A stretch of DNA of 64,000 nucleotides, taken from positions 44,441 to 108,440 of the forward strand of contig NZ_VSKS01000024.1 in assembly GCF_008312835.1 (NCBI RefSeq), in the 5' to 3' direction. Below are positions 53,460-64,000 of this stretch, piece by piece. The stretch's first letter is position 1. Each line of letters opens with the position of its first letter. Under the pieces are notes generated by a model, which ran no database searches, was not told where the DNA came from, and saw only the letters and a list, made by a program, of their open reading frames with translations. Source of the stretch: Streptomyces marokkonensis. GTDB taxonomy: Bacteria > Actinomycetota > Actinomycetes > Streptomycetales > Streptomycetaceae. A program made the translations under genes and the position numbers.

Positions 53460-64000
<10,541 letters not shown>

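Overview
The window is high-GC actinobacterial DNA and almost certainly comes from a Streptomyces chromosome, probably an arm. The support is strong third-position GC bias, TTA (bldA-type) codons in single genes, Tat-exported proteins, a DasR-like operator, PadR/DUF1048 and LuxR-type two-component genes, SUKH immunity, IS481/IS5 debris, and a trans-AT polyketide synthase (PKS).

Layout. 1-2.75 kb: a divergent set made of a TPR-like protein that runs off the left edge, a small cysteine-motif protein and a membrane protein. 2.8-4.9 kb: a gene graveyard with relics of pyruvate carboxylase, an ATP-dependent DNA ligase, a sugar ABC permease broken into two opposed pieces, and a frameshifted secreted protein. 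These surround an intact methyltransferase and are followed by an aldo/keto reductase with a MerR-type promoter. 6.4-8.9 kb: a trypsin-like peptidase and an IS5-type element that appears to carry a SUKH-3 immunity gene between its inverted repeats. 9.5-10.9 kb: PadR, two DUF1048 genes and a broken ABC ATPase. 12.4-18.6 kb: a broken fatty-acid desaturase, a histidine kinase/response regulator pair and a MacB-type ABC exporter. The desaturase and exporter share a nearly identical promoter block containing a palindrome, which suggests one regulon. 18.8-21.4 kb: a coupled MFS exporter and FAD monooxygenase. 21.7-22.6 kb: IS481 debris. 23.4-27.3 kb: a frameshifted modular peptidoglycan hydrolase and an exported GH3 enzyme behind two DasR-like sites. 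27.6-30.8 kb: a short threonyl-tRNA synthetase with a Thr-codon leader peptide and attenuator, and an exported multicopper oxidase.

31.5-64 kb, all on the minus strand and tightly packed: a trans-AT PKS operon entering from the right edge. In transcription order it encodes PKS A (C-terminal part, ACP-KS), PKS B (DH-KR-ACP / KS-ACP / KS-KR), PKS C (MT-ACP / KS-DH-KR-ACP / KS0-ACP-TE), a trans enoylreductase, a free malonyl acyltransferase, a complete beta-branching cassette (HMGS, ECH1, ECH2, donor ACP, decarboxylating KS), an acyl hydrolase, a short-chain dehydrogenase, and a fusion protein of KR-like, ACP, flavin monooxygenase and serine-hydrolase-like domains. Modules are split across protein boundaries at A/B (KS to DH) and B/C (KS-KR to MT-ACP). 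Only the ACP of the reductase-free KS-ACP module carries the Trp that marks beta-branching carriers. PKS C ends in a non-condensing KS, an ACP and a thioesterase.

The most unusual items are the terminal fusion protein, whose KR has lost its Tyr and whose hydrolase domain has Gly where the nucleophilic Ser should be; the immunity gene inside an IS; and the shared regulatory block around the two-component system. The product of the PKS is not identified here.
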